DNA of 64,000 bases from Fasciola hepatica (GCA_948099385.1 CANUEZ040000193.1:1996501-2060500), one strand, 5' to 3'; counted from the first letter of the stretch, positions 1 through 11,619 are shown. Numbers and translations: made by a program. The notes: a model not told the origin generated them from the letters alone.

Positions 1-224
1 AACTCTACTAAATAACGGGTACCCGTAATTTTTCATTCAAAAGAGCATTTTGGAAGTACCTTATTTACAAATGATATTGACTGTCATGATTAAAGACTTG
101 CAGATGCAACTTCCCTTCGTAGATACTTAAGGTGAAATGTTAGTTCGGCGAGTAAGAATTGTAGTCACTCATACATTTCCTGCCACCGTCTTACTCCTCC
201 ACTTCACTGTGCTTTCTTCTTCGT

Positions 225-545
225 TTTTACCAACTTCATTTGTTTACCCCTGCTTGACAAGCTGTGTAGGCGAAGCGATTCAACAATTGTCCCAAAGAAT
301 CAAGGAAAACCAACCGGCTTGCTTGAGGGAAGGAACTAGAAGAACCGTGACTAGTGCAATCGTGGCTCACCTCACCGAGGCAGCACACCAAGCGAACAAC
401 GGAGCCTTCAAGATAATTTATAAAATACCCTTGAGTTCGTCGATGGCTGTTTGCCAAATCCATTTGGGAACAGCAGAGTCAGTCGCGATTTGTGCTTCAC
501 AAACTAACCCGACCTTGTTCGTTTCACATGTAGATCTCTGGGGTA
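225..545 (+). mobile_element. Penelope-like element, GIY-YIG endonuclease remnant
   Basis: A frame open from about 137 to 580 encodes a stretch that matches the C-terminal endonuclease of Penelope-like retroelements. Visible landmarks are a Cys-containing entry (CPCLTSCVG), then QQLSQRIKEN, a tryptophan/leucine-equivalent position (ACLREG), TVTSAIVAHLTEAAHQ and a downstream FKIIYKIP block. The order and spacing match the second copy at 37.7-38.1 kb on the other strand (SESIREHYPAWL, ITSAVVSHLAEANH). In functional elements this domain nicks DNA for target-primed reverse transcription. The GIY and YIG signatures themselves are not intact and no RT lies upstream inside the window, so this is the 3' fragment of a dead copy. 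The assignment rests on motif order and not on a database search. Confidence 0.7.
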
Positions 546-580
546 GTCGGATAATGTCACAACGTTGTTTTACCTTATGA

Positions 581-2160
581 TGTACGGTTCAAGTAATCAT
601 AAGATCTTCACCAGCTTTCGTGACCTGAAATGCAAAAACGGATTAACTTCGACATCTTCAACCACAAATACCCCACTGTGTTTAGTGAGCAACTTACTAG
701 TTACTTGGATTTTTCTTTCTTTTAGAGATCGTTTGCACCCGTATTGACCGATTTTCCTCTCTGTCCGTCAAAAAGTGGGCGCTGGGTGGTAAACTGCTTA
801 CAAGGGTGGAAACCTCTGAACAGTTAAAACATTTTATTTTTCAATTGGATCAGAAATCAGCAGGCTCATTTGCACATAGAGTCGTGCGCTCCTAGCCAAC
901 AATAAATGCTGGGGACTTTAAATATCCATCAAACATTTGAGTAACATCTGCACAAGACACTTATCCCCAGGCGTTGATGTTAAAGATCTGAACCACGACT
1001 TCATCGAGCCGTCACTTCCTTCTTTTTGCTGCTGAAAGTTCGGTATGACCGAAAACTAGCCAGAGCGTCACTTGTAAGCGAATAATGTGAGTAACACCTA
1101 TATGATTGAGTTCGCGAGTGAGAAAACATTATAGATGATATTTAATGGCATTGTTCTCCACGCGCTTTCGGGTACACGCTGCCCTAATCGCACAGGGAAG
1201 TGCTCAAACATATAAACGCGCCCCGGAAATATTAGTTATATCGTGGCGAATTATCGCACAGTTTGCGTAGTAATAAAAGGGGTTCGTATATGGTTAGCTT
1301 CGACGGGGGCATGATTTTCTGTGCAAGCCGATTGTAGCATGCACCATTTACTGTGGTCGGGGTTATGCACCGCGTTAGGTTCATCTAAATCAACGGCGGA
1401 GTGTGCCACTCGATCAGATAAGGTTTTATGACAAATTAAAAAGTAGAAGACGGATAAAGCGAGATTATTCAATTATTTATCCTCAAGCCTGTATAATAAT
1501 ACAGAAGGTCGGAATCATAACATTACGATCAAATTGAAAAAAATCCGGTAAACGGGGCTTTGCACTTATAACGAAAAGAATCATTCAAAACAGTTTTGTA
1601 TCACATATTATGTCACGCGTTTTGGCCAAAGCATTTTTAGACCATGAAATGCGCGATTTTGTTTACACGGTTCCGGATAACGAATTTTGGTTGGTAATTC
1701 TTTGAACACAACATGACTTTCCTGATCATATTTGGTCGGCTAACCGCAGTTTTGTAGGTGACAGCGAATGCTTATTTAACATCAACCGGATGCCCCATGT
1801 TGATTAAATATTCCGCTTTTGGGTATTAACGGCCTTCTGAACCCCTTTTCCTAGCCAGGCCGGATAATCTTAGATTTTCTTTATCAACTGCCTACGGATA
1901 CGCTCAGTATAACGGGCTCGACAGTGCATATCCGAAAACGAACTTTTTATAAGTTGAGAGGAACAAGCAGTAGTATGGTACTCCTGAATAGGTCAGGCTA
2001 TATCACGAAAACGGAAACCATTTTGGATGACATGCTGTTGAATCTGTTTTGCCTGTGTCAATCCTGCCCATTCATCAGCACCAACCTAAGCTACGTTTGG
2101 ATCTGTTTGACCTATTCCTAATTCATTTGACATTGACGATATGACTGCACGATTCCTCAG
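581..2160. other. Unassigned stretch
   Basis: I see no coding region, RNA gene or recognisable transposon domain. Short open frames occur on both strands (for example 1251-1472 minus and 1924-2121 plus) but none has a motif or splice context worth a call. Confidence 0.4.
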
Positions 2161-2186
2161 TTCTCTCAAGCGTTGCCCGTCCTTCA

Positions 2187-2357
2187 GATACACACACACG
2201 CACTCACTCACACATACGCTGAACCACCACTCGATTGACTGACTAGGCCTGAACTAGACTGTTCGATTTGGGCACCGGCTGAGCTTGGCAGGCATGTATA
2301 AACAAGCCCATACACACACACACGCACGCACACACATTACCCACACACACGCGCCCA
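2187..2357. repeat. CA-rich simple-sequence tracts
   Basis: Two interrupted CA/CG dinucleotide tracts occur at about 2187-2216 and 2309-2357. They are separated by non-repetitive sequence and read as decayed microsatellites. Confidence 0.85.
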
Positions 2358-2399
2358 CAAAAAACAGTGACCTGTTCGACTCGTGACTAACCGTGTATT

Positions 2400-2845
2400 T
2401 GTGCCGGAGTGAATTCCTGCCCCACTCACTGGTTCGTCAGAACCACCGATCGATTTCCGCATATTCGCCTTTCCGTTTGTTTGTGCTCCTTAAATACACG
2501 TTCCTTTCCTTGTCTGTTACTGTGGTTGTCGTTTCGTTACCCAGCTTGGTGACTTGTTCCACGCCCAGTTGGCCATAGTGCGTGTTATCCTTTCTGAACT
2601 GTACGGAACGTGAGTAAAAGGTGCTTCGCCTGAGGACGCCACGTTTTGGGGTTTGTACATTTAACACCCAGATTGATTATTGTTTGTAGTACCGCTAATA
2701 AACCTCAGTAAGTTGATTTGGTTTCTGAGGTGAGCGCGTCACTCCAACTCGGCCTAGACACCGAATAAACTTGACAATAGTTCAGGAAATGGACGTACGT
2801 ATTTTGCACATGCTAATTCGCGAAAATGGCAACAGAATAGGACCA
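2400..2845. other. Unassigned stretch before Penelope RT
   Basis: No recognisable gene. A short plus-strand open frame (2393-2578) overlaps a minus-strand one (2437-2667). Neither shows a known motif. It may be the eroded 5' part of the Penelope copy that becomes readable from about 2850. Confidence 0.3.
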
Positions 2846-2849
2846 AATG

Positions 2850-3570
2850 CAACAAATGGGGAAGTCTCTGCCTTACATTTCACGACTTGAAAAAATGACA
2901 ATGAACTCATCTACTTTCGAACGAATACGGCCTACAGGAACCATCATTCCCAGATGGTATGGATCACTAAAAATTCATGAGAATGCAGTCCCCCTAAGAC
3001 CTATCCTAGAGATGTGCAACTTCCCGTAAGATGCAGTGGCCAAGTGGTTGACAACTCTCCTGGAACCGGTTAGACAGAATATATCAAAACACAGCCTAAA
3101 AGGTACATTTGAATGCATAAGTTCTGTAAAAAACGTGAATGTAAAACAGCGAAGAATGCTATCGTTAGATGTTCAATTTACTCCTTATTGACGTTCCAAT
3201 CGGTGAAACCACAGATTATTTATGTGACTATATCGAAAGCAACTAAACTGAGATAGGCATTCCCTTAGAAGCTTTGAAACAACTGCTGTTTTTTCGCACA
3301 CACAACATTCAGTTCAAAGTTCAACGTTCACACCTACCATCAAGAGGACGGGTTAGCAAAGGGCTCCCCACTCGGACCACTGTTTGCCCAAATTTGTATA
3401 TCCTAGATGGAACATATCCCACTTGAATCAAAGATCCATAGCTGTTGTTCATGCAAACGCTATGTAGATGATATCTTTTGTGTAGACCAAATAAGTCAAC
3501 TTTTAAACTCGTTTAACTCAGCTCATGACAACTTACGGTTCACAGGGGAAACAGAATCAAACAGTACCAT
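2850..3570 (+). mobile_element. Penelope-like element, reverse transcriptase remnant
   Basis: Read across several frames, this stretch gives an ordered Penelope-type RT. FERIRPTGT, PRWYGSLKIHE and PLRPILEM lie at 2918-3012. AKWLTTLLEPV and KGTFECISSVK follow at about 3038-3125, then RMLSLDV with a TNVP-like segment near 3170-3215. GSPLGPLFAQ lies near 3360-3395, and the catalytic-box frame KRYVDDIF at about 3455-3480, followed by NLRFTGETESN. The same order (FERIRPT, YGLPKIH-like, KRYVDDIL) occurs in the copy at 38.4-39.2 kb. The YVDD box survives, but at least four stop codons or frameshifts break the gene. The match stops at about 3570, where a dispersed repeat begins, so linker and endonuclease are missing. 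Confidence 0.85.
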
Positions 3571-3577
3571 GGGCAAA

Positions 3578-3848
3578 CAAATTTACGTGTGATCTTAAGC
3601 TGCCCTGGCACCCCTCTCCATCCTAAAACAGGCCAAAGTCCAGATGAATACTGACAAAATACGTGAGAAATAATCCACATCCGGTCTTGATTAAAGCCTG
3701 AACTACAATTGTTTTCTTTCCTTTTTTATGTCACCACTGATTTCTTTCTCTCCTTGCTTGTCAAATTGGTCCAATTCCCTAATTTGTCGTAATATATTGT
3801 GATCTAATGGCACACGTATGAACCACTGACAATGAGCTCATTTGTCCG
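3578..3848 (-). repeat. Dispersed repeat R1, copy A
   Basis: About 270 bp that match 28048-28323 in the same orientation at roughly 85-90 percent by eye. The pair shares the core CTTAAGCTGCCCTGGC, GGCCAAAGTCCAGATGAA and a long TCACCACTGATTT to AATTTGTCGTAATATATTGTG segment. The offset stays close to 24480 nt throughout, so indels are few. No RT or endonuclease motif is visible. The copy begins where the Penelope RT match ends, so it is either a 3' non-coding segment of that family or an insertion into it. The strand is arbitrary: the minus frame is the more open one in copy B. Confidence 0.9.
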
Positions 3849-5560
3849 TGTTCAAATGATCAGGAGTATTTGTGAAGTACTTAATCCGATGAGAAAATTT
3901 CTCCAGAAGTCGATTGAGGATCATCGAACAAATAACTATTTGAGCAGCACCCCTGCTGAAACAGTTGATATCATCAAAGTGAAGGCTTTTTCTTTATCGA
4001 CCAGCTGACTCATCTTAACCATGAGCCTATTGTTTTTCGCGGACAATTTGCTTATCTAAATAATTGCATCGGTATAATTATTACCTCTACTTAATCAGGA
4101 CCGTCAGCTATGCTGCTTTCTTACATGCTTATTCTCCGTACCTTTATTCGTTTCACTATACAGAGCACAAATAGCTAAGCCTCGTGCAGGACTATCCCAC
4201 TCTCACTTGGTCTCTATGACTCTGGATCGAACGAACGCACGTCTGCTACCTGAACAACGTAGAACCATGTTCAAGAGAATGAGTGTGATCTCGCTCATCA
4301 CGATCTATTCCAGTTTCATCAATATCACTCACCCGAAATTGGATATGCTCTTTAAATATATACCAAAAATACTGCTTTAATCTAATTTTCACCCATTATA
4401 CAACAATGTGAAACAATTCAGGAAGGGTGCCGAGGCCAGTGAAAAATGGCCAAATGAGAGAGTGACTAGCGGTGGCAAGAATCTAATCCGGATCGTTACT
4501 GTTCGAAGTCCAGATGGTAACGATTTGATTACCCCGGAGTAGACACAGGTCGGCGACATCAGTGAGTTAAAAGGAAAACCGGAACAATGCCTTCGCGTGA
4601 TCATCACCTTCGTTAAATTCGTTATCCAATTTGCTATGACAAATTGAAATTACCTCATTTAATGTCCGTTGTAAATATGACGCAATAAATTTCGCCCATC
4701 ATCCGACAGAAAAAAGCAATTACCTGTGGTGACTGATAATAAAAACACAAAATTTCCACAACGGCGTGCATCGTGGATATAGGCGAACCCCTAGTCAGTT
4801 ATATTGAGAGGAATTGAATAGCGGCTCCATCTGCACTGGTTTTGCATGCACATTTACAGGTGTTTCTTGCAACTGACTATTCACACAACAGATTCACATT
4901 GATGATTATTTGAAGCTTCCCTCTGAATATGTCAATAACATTGCGAACTTGTGCATCTCCATGTATTAGACAATATTAACTGATATTACTCTTTCCCGTA
5001 ATCACCCTGAGGATAAATCCTCTATGAGTTGAGAAGATATGTTGTTATGCGCGAATTGTTTCCTATTTTAGAATAAACGACCAGAGAATAAAATAACACT
5101 CAGCAGAAATTCAGATTCAAACAGCATTTCAAACAAGTTTACCCCGTTTAATCGTGGCAGCATTACTCCTCTTTTATTAAGTTTCAATCCTTGTGATAGC
5201 TGTATGATTCCGAAAGCAAACAAACGGAGCCACAATTCGGTTCAATAAATTTCCACCCGTCAGGTTAGATCAGAAAATTCAATAAAAACAAATTAGTATG
5301 ACAATCTGTTCAGATATATAAAACCCACTGCATCACGTGATTTGTGCTGTGAATTTTACTTATTCCTCGTTTGCACCACCCGTGGTTTGATGAAGCTGTC
5401 CGAGGTGCTTTGGTGTCCCCCTTCCTGACTAGATTAGTGATATGGATTGCTTTTGCCGGCAGGACTTGAAGTCCAGTCACTTACGCTTTTGCGGGCAACA
5501 GTTAAATGTGGAACTTCGAATAATTCACACACCCTCGAAGTGACAGATAATCACTTGAAG
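3849..5560. other. Unassigned stretch
   Basis: No gene recognised. One minus-strand open frame (4389-4607, 72 codons) has no known motif. Several AATAAA strings occur but with no coding region to serve. Confidence 0.35.
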
Positions 5561-5719
5561 ATGACAAATAATACAATATTTCATCAGATTAAACTCGTGA
5601 TTCTAAATAGAAAATTCGTCCTGGATTCTTTTTCACACTCTTTTGCGATTTTCTTCTTTTGATTATGTAATAAGGACACACAATTTCAGGTCGGTGGTCG
5701 TAACACATTAGTGGTTGCC

Positions 5720-6100
5720 GATTGGGGAACGTTGTTGTGTGGCGGTCGCAGAATTGGAATCCGGAAATGAAGGGTCTTAAGCCCATCCAGTTATCAGGGA
5801 TGTACGGGGTATCTGAGAAGAGTTGGTGTACTGTCGTGCCCCTTGGGGTATTTTCAACCTCTTTGGTCTTCACCATCTGCCCAAATCTCACATGTGGCTC
5901 CACGAAGCTGAGGCATGCGTCAACGGCCACACTCTGGAAAAACGCTCGACAGGCGGACCAAACCACGTTGAGAGTAACCGATGTCTGAAAACTTCGGTGA
6001 GGCCGCGCCCAACATGCGAAGACGGATACTTCTGCACAGGTGGACGAGATCTGTTGGATCCAAGGGCTACCAAGGAAATCCGTCCAATCAACAAGGTGGC
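5720..6100. repeat. Dispersed repeat R2, copy A
   Basis: This segment aligns with 30740-31090 at DNA and translated level, at lower identity than R1. On the minus strand both copies encode a related peptide: here MVWSACRAFF, LSFVEPHVRFGQ and TPRGTTVHQLF; there LVWSAYQSVF, LTFVELPVRVGQ and TPRDTTVSQL. The plus strand also keeps a matching frame (RAPWGIFNLFGLHHLPKSH here). A related module therefore exists in two places, probably part of a retroelement 5' region, since copy B lies just upstream of the RTE LINE. Neither strand matches a family I can name. The frames at 5589-5966 minus and 5888-6265 minus belong to this block. Confidence 0.65.
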
Positions 6101-6744
6101 ATGAACTTCTGGTTTTAGTTGACTTCTACGAAATGGCAAACGAACTCCTAGGGAGTCACAGGCAGCCATGCACCATGATCCCTGGGACGAGTTGGGCATC
6201 TTGGATTGGTACACCACCATCCAAAGGGTGTACGAACCGCTCGGTCCGCCACCGGCTGCCAACACAAAAACTTCCTTTTACATGGCAGGTAACCCATGGC
6301 TGTGCACGGGCAAAAATTACTACCTCGAACAAAAAGCTGAATGGGGCTGTGGAAGCCACTTCGTACCAACTTCCTAAGATTCTTCATGACAATTTCCCCT
6401 AAATTCGGGACATGCATGAAGCCGACTCATCCTCTCGCAGGAGCTAGCCGCATAAAATTAAAAAGTAGAAGTAATAAAAAGCCTTTCATGTGTATCACAA
6501 AGTCTAAACGACTGTGAATTCTGCTGGCTTATGATTCCCGGTAACTGTAACAGGCCGCTGTTCGGATTTTTTCTATTACACGCTCGCGCATGGGCGCATT
6601 GGAGTTAGTACATCCTATAGCCTTGAAAATTCAATGCACTATTACGAACTTCCGGTAACCTGACTATTATACACTGAGTACTGAACAGTGTACAATTTCA
6701 CTCTTTCAAGCTTTATAACGATCTGGACGACAGGGAATTAATGT
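6101..6744. other. Probable continuation of repeat R2, otherwise unassigned
   Basis: Overlapping open frames on both strands (6040-6402 plus, 6148-6417 minus) continue from repeat R2 and may be its 3' part. No named domain is visible. Confidence 0.3.
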
Positions 6745-6759
6745 TCGCCGACTAAGTGA

Positions 6760-6832
6760 CTGGCGGTGTCTGGATTCGAACCTCCAAAGTCCGAGGTGAT
6801 AAGCAGGTGCCCTAAACCACTAGACCTCTTCT
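6760..6832 (-). repeat. tRNA-derived element (SINE head or tRNA pseudogene)
   Basis: The minus strand contains a perfect pol III B box (GGTTCGAATCC, 6783-6773) preceded by an A-box-like TAGTGGTTTAGG (6822-6811). The anticodon region resembles tRNA-Asp. The T stem and acceptor stem do not pair cleanly, so this is not a functional tRNA. Confidence 0.6.
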
Positions 6833-6849
6833 GAAGCTTAGATAAAGAT

Positions 6850-8440
6850 CTCAGCTGATCCTGTCATTGTAATTTCAAAGTAAAACTGATCTATTTTAGT
6901 AATGCTTCCTTTCACTAACTTAGTAAACACGAGAGATAAAATCATCACAGCTCAACGAGTGGATCTCTCTACAGATGACAGTTCTGTTTATCTTTTCATA
7001 AATTCATACCCGTATTTTTGCTTTATCCATATAACAAATATTGTTTCAAAAATGATCATTGTGAGAGAAAATGCACGCATCCGATCGCAGCGAAACACGT
7101 AGCCTGAAGAGCCTTATCGGACTTGATTATCGCCTTTGAACGACTATCTTTCGAGTGTCACACATGAGACTCTCCTTATATAAGAGAAGTTAAAAACTTT
7201 TCTAACACATCCATCTATCTATCCTTTACCAGCCTATCATTCTATAACTCGTCAGCCTCAAACGCAAGAAGAATAAATTCACTATTACTGATCAAATCTC
7301 CATAAGCCGTATAAATCTAGGTGGTTTTACTACATCCCTTTTTCTTTTTGGAGCCAATTCAATCACTGAATTGATTGTGTCACAAAATAACAATCCATCT
7401 ACGTCTGTGATATCTCTGAATTGCGAAGATCCGCAACGACAGTTCACAGTCTAAAATCTTCAGTATTTTTTAGTGTCTGGGGTTTTTCAGTCCAGCTTCC
7501 TTCACTTCCCCGGAAATTTAGTTGACCTAGTGTGTAATCCTCAAACAATTATAAACTTCTACTTGTCACCCAAAAGTCCGTCATCAGTTCACAGTAAATT
7601 AAATGGGTTACATGTGAGACCATTTTTCAGATAATGCATTAGGCAGTCAGCTTTCAAACGTTGGTTGTGTTTTTATTCATTCATCGACCAACCTTCTTGT
7701 GCCAAACTATTTTTTTCAATCTAAAATTTGTTTTTTAATCCTGATTCTAATTCCTAACCGATTGGAAGACTTCTTCGCATACAGCCCAACGTAATAAATT
7801 GGATAAGGCTTTATCTTGATGTCCGGTAAGTCACTCCAGTCCTTTTGGGAGCACAGCTCTTCATCTGAATTCAGCCGCACGCATATCAGTAAGTTATCCA
7901 TCAGACACCGTGATTCATATTTCATGATACATATGACATACTGTTATATCATATCTGTGTTGTTCAACATCAGTTTACTAATTCATATCATGAAGTGAAA
8001 TTATCCGCATATTTATGCACCAGTTAGATACAAAAGTCGACTGTATGCGGACGGTTCCAGGTGGGAGTTGGTTAAAGCATAATAAGAAGGAAGCTTTCTA
8101 ACCCACTTACTACGGAACTCAGAGCCCGTACTTCTGCTTTTTCTCCCTCCCTCTCCCCCCGGTGAATAACACTCGTCTTTTTTATCTAAAAAATCTGTAC
8201 TTAGTCCTTGCAAAAGATACGAAGATAGATCGGGAGTAGCAAATCCTTGGTCACGGGAATTCAACACGTTTCATTACTGGTAAGCCATCTCTGTTCAACC
8301 AGATGAAATCTACAAATGTATCCAAACTGTGGACTGAAAAGACACGCAACCTACGACATATATTGGACTTTCTGTAAAGGGGATAGGAAACACTAAGGCA
8401 ACGATAACAAATGTTGTTGGTTTAACTACAACAAATAAAT
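6850..8440. other. Unassigned stretch
   Basis: AT-rich sequence without a recognisable gene or transposon domain. The open frames at 6902-7102 plus, 7716-7925 minus and 8013-8267 minus carry no motif that I know. Confidence 0.35.
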
Positions 8441-8449
8441 TCAGATGTA

Positions 8450-8556
8450 ATCTCATTTGAATCGGATGAAAAGTGCGCGGACGGGAAGCCTAGTTTTAGA
8501 ATCACCCTGTGACTGGATTTCCCGCCTACATACGCTCCATTCGATTCAAATGAGAT
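8450..8556. repeat. 15-bp perfect inverted repeat
   Basis: Arms at 8450-8464 (ATCTCATTTGAATCG) and 8542-8556 (its exact reverse complement) are separated by 77 nt. The right arm and what follows match 29715-29760, downstream of the second hammerhead copy, so the right arm belongs to the end of the ribozyme-bearing repeat unit. Confidence 0.85.
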
Positions 8557-8587
8557 AACAGCTGTAAACCAACTGTGGAGTACTCAA

Positions 8588-8720
8588 GTATAAGGATGAC
8601 TGGGCTGAAGAGTACCGGGTACGCATACCTGATGAGCGGCCAATAACCGCGAAACCGTTTGTATGCTTCCGGGGAAATTTTATCGTTTTATCCAGATACA
8701 ATCCCATACTACTCATATCG
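8588..8720 (+). ncRNA. Hammerhead ribozyme motif, copy 1 (type I layout, cleavage site mutated)
   Basis: The elements of a type I hammerhead occur in order. Stem I 5' strand GCATAC is at 8623-8628, the core CTGATGA at 8629-8635, and stem II GCGG/CCGC at 8636-8639/8647-8650 with a 7-nt loop. GAAA follows at 8651-8654, a very short stem III at 8655-8660, and the stem I 3' strand GTATGC at 8661-8666. An outer stem I helix CCGG/CCGG pairs 8614-8617 with 8669-8672. The expected cleavage triplet before GTATGC reads TTT, so stem III cannot close and cleavage should be lost. Minimal hammerheads of this kind are known in Penelope-like pseudo-LTRs and in schistosome SINEs. Penelope origin fits the neighbourhood but is inferred. 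A short ORF over the site (8663-8896) is not a gene. Confidence 0.85.
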
Positions 8721-8899
8721 TAATAAATTCAAGTTATGGTAGCACTCGGGGCATATTAGAACCTCACCAGTGCAAGAATCTGGGCAATCAAGTACCTCAC
8801 ATTAGAGTTCTGGAAATGAATTCATTTGGGATGAACCGAGTGAGATATTTTATTTGGCTACTCAAAAAACCCCGTTCGCCTGGTCTTCTGGAGTGAAAA

Positions 8900-11550
8900 A
8901 CGGTATCCCGCACACCAGCTATTCCCGTCCTTCATTGGACTTTTTTGGAGCAGCGTTTAGGCCAGACGACTTTTCCCAGGAAAAAAGAAATTTGAAGGCA
9001 AATCTAGTAACATTTCCTGAGTGGTTCACTAGCCTTAGGAGATTCAGCAACAATCAGCATCAAGAAGAACTACCGCTGTTATTGATTTAGAACAGCAGTC
9101 ACCATTGTGATAGCATTGACAGACACGTCTTCTATAGACGGCCTGGTTTAGTTCGCACATAACATGCCGTCACCAATCCAGTATCAAAGGCAATGTCAAA
9201 GACAGCGAAGAAGATAACTTACGATCAGCTATCCAGAAGCGAAAACAAGAGTATAGCCAGCCAAGTGGATCAATGTGCCGATCAGAGCCTAACAGCTCTT
9301 TTAACCGAGCGGAGCTGGATCAACCAATCCGGCTGCAAACAGTCAAACCATCCAGAAAAGTCATTTTGAAATATCAGTGAAACAATAAACTCTTATGTAA
9401 GGATTTGTTTACAATTGCTACGTATCCCTTATAAAAGGTCTGTTTTACACCAATGAACCGAGTTTAGTTGAAGGCAGAAGAGTCTTCTGTGTGCAACCAG
9501 TGAATTACTACTATAAACCAAGGCAATCTAATTGAAATCTCTGAGATACTCAGTTGATTATTAGACCCATAGAGATTGACTCCCCTGCTGCGGAATCTTG
9601 GTAAAAGCTGGACTCTACCGTTGCAACAGAAGTTGGAAATTCCTCGTCCTACCTAGCACACGAAGGTGCATCCCCGTAATCATAGTGAATTACCACTTAC
9701 ATCGAACTCTGTATTATCAGTGACATTATGACTGTAAAGAACAGTTCATCAGTACACTCTCGGTTTTATTGGTATTATTAGGATCAATAATAATAATATG
9801 GTCGTTATTATCATTGCCACTATTATTCGCAAGTGCCTTTGAGATCGTTTCTTCATAGAATGGGTTTCACGGCATATCTGGCACTGCCATTGCTTTTAAT
9901 ATACAATTGTATTCGTTGTAATATCTGATAAGACTTTTCTAGTTCTATGCATTACCATTTGATTTAAGCAGTATCTACAGATGGGTGAACAAAGATTCTT
10001 GTCGTTGTTCTTCAGGTTAGCTGCGTCTAACCCACATAAAACTATCAGTGAACCACCGTCGCGGTTCATCAATCGGCTCTCACGTCAGTGGCTTCCAATC
10101 ACTCTCCTAATACTCAAATTAGATTGTTGTGTAGCTACTATTAGGATGTTCAGTTTCGTTTTTAATTCATTCCACTTTCAATTATTGGCTTTTCGGCGTG
10201 TGTCCGTGGTGTTGTTTGACTGTGAACTGTTTTCGTTTTGCTGCCGTGGTAAGAAACTTGTCTGGTTCCCCAGTGGAAGTGTTCAAAAGTTTACCTGACC
10301 GTATTCAATTTTGGATAGTACTACTACTTATCTATTCTCTTTTAAGCCATAGCTTGCTTTAAACGTTTGCATTGGAACATTTACTGCACGGAGATTTGAT
10401 CTTACTGGAGTAGTTATGTTTCTTTGTGAATATGGTAACTAATAAATAATAAAGTAAACGACTTTCAGATCAACATATTCCTGACTGGGACCCATGCCAC
10501 GGGGGGTGATGGCAAAGGTAGTCAGTGAAACATTATAGAATAGAAATGCAAGAAAGCACAACAGTTTGGGCAGCAAAAAGAACCAAACAATGGAGAAGAA
10601 AGACCGGATGGGACAAAAAGGATTCTGCAGAATGAATGGTGTAAAGCTTGCGGATTACTTCAAATAGGGAGCGAGAAAATCGTTCTTGTGGCGGTACTGT
10701 CAAATTTGTGAGGTGAGCAGTTCTAGGAACAGTTGGATTCAAGTTCTTCCGATTTGTTTTCAATGGAACTGAACTACCTTCTAAATTAACAGTAGCGAAA
10801 TATCAGCTAACTTTCTGTGAATACTTGGCAATTCAGTACATCCACATGGATCACTGGCATAGGAACAATTAGGATAGACTCACCACCTTCAGTCACTGAA
10901 ACCGCCACCAGTAATGGACCTCCTCGTTGTCAATCAACGATTTTTGTGTAAACGAATCTACCATCACTGGAATATCTGCCATTTACCCAACGGACCCGAG
11001 TTGCCTACACATAGCAACTAGCTTCCACAACCACGGTATTCAACACTATGTCCATTTTATCTACTTCAGAATCTCTCACAGTGAGCTCCCCAATCTACGT
11101 TACATATGCAAATCCATGCCATAAGCTGGGAAAACCCCCTTGGACTCATTATGACAGATTACTCCCATTACACCCGCCGATTAACTTGATGCGTTTTGAA
11201 TTCATGCTTCAAGCTTGCAGATAGAGTCATTATCCTGTCGTCAAAAGGCCAGTTATTTTATCAGTAATTTCACGTTAGATAGCCGAGAGCAGGACCGCAT
11301 AAAGACTGCCGAAATCAATTTCATCTGTGTATTGTACATAAGCTCCACTGTCAAGATCATCGTGCGTTCACAAAGCCAAAAAAATAGAGAAATTTCCATC
11401 CAAAGAGGAAGCTGGCCTGACTTCCTTTGAACTGAGTCCCCCAACATCTGATTTCATTACGGTTGTTGTTTATCCAAAAAACATTTGCTGCTTCAGGAAT
11501 TCCATATATTTCTTATATTTTTTGTAGTCTAAGTTTTCCGTCCTGATGCC
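8900..11550. other. Unassigned stretch
   Basis: No gene recognised. The first about 200 nt may be the tail of the ribozyme repeat unit. A 105-codon plus-strand frame (9981-10298) rich in Phe, Ser and Leu has no motif and poor codon bias. A short AAT-rich tract occurs near 9785-9800. Confidence 0.35.
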
Positions 11551-11619
11551 ACTGCTCTCTCCTGATGGTATGCTTTTCTTGATTTTGGATCGTCTCACAA
11601 CTTTGGTTGATCCAGCCCA

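Noticed and set aside
6760..6832. Functional tRNA-Asp gene
   Set aside because: The anticodon stem, T stem and acceptor stem do not pair; only pol III box sequences are conserved.
9981..10298. 105-codon plus-strand open frame
   Set aside because: Phe/Ser/Leu-rich with no motif, no splice context and no repeat partner; the length is within chance for this window.
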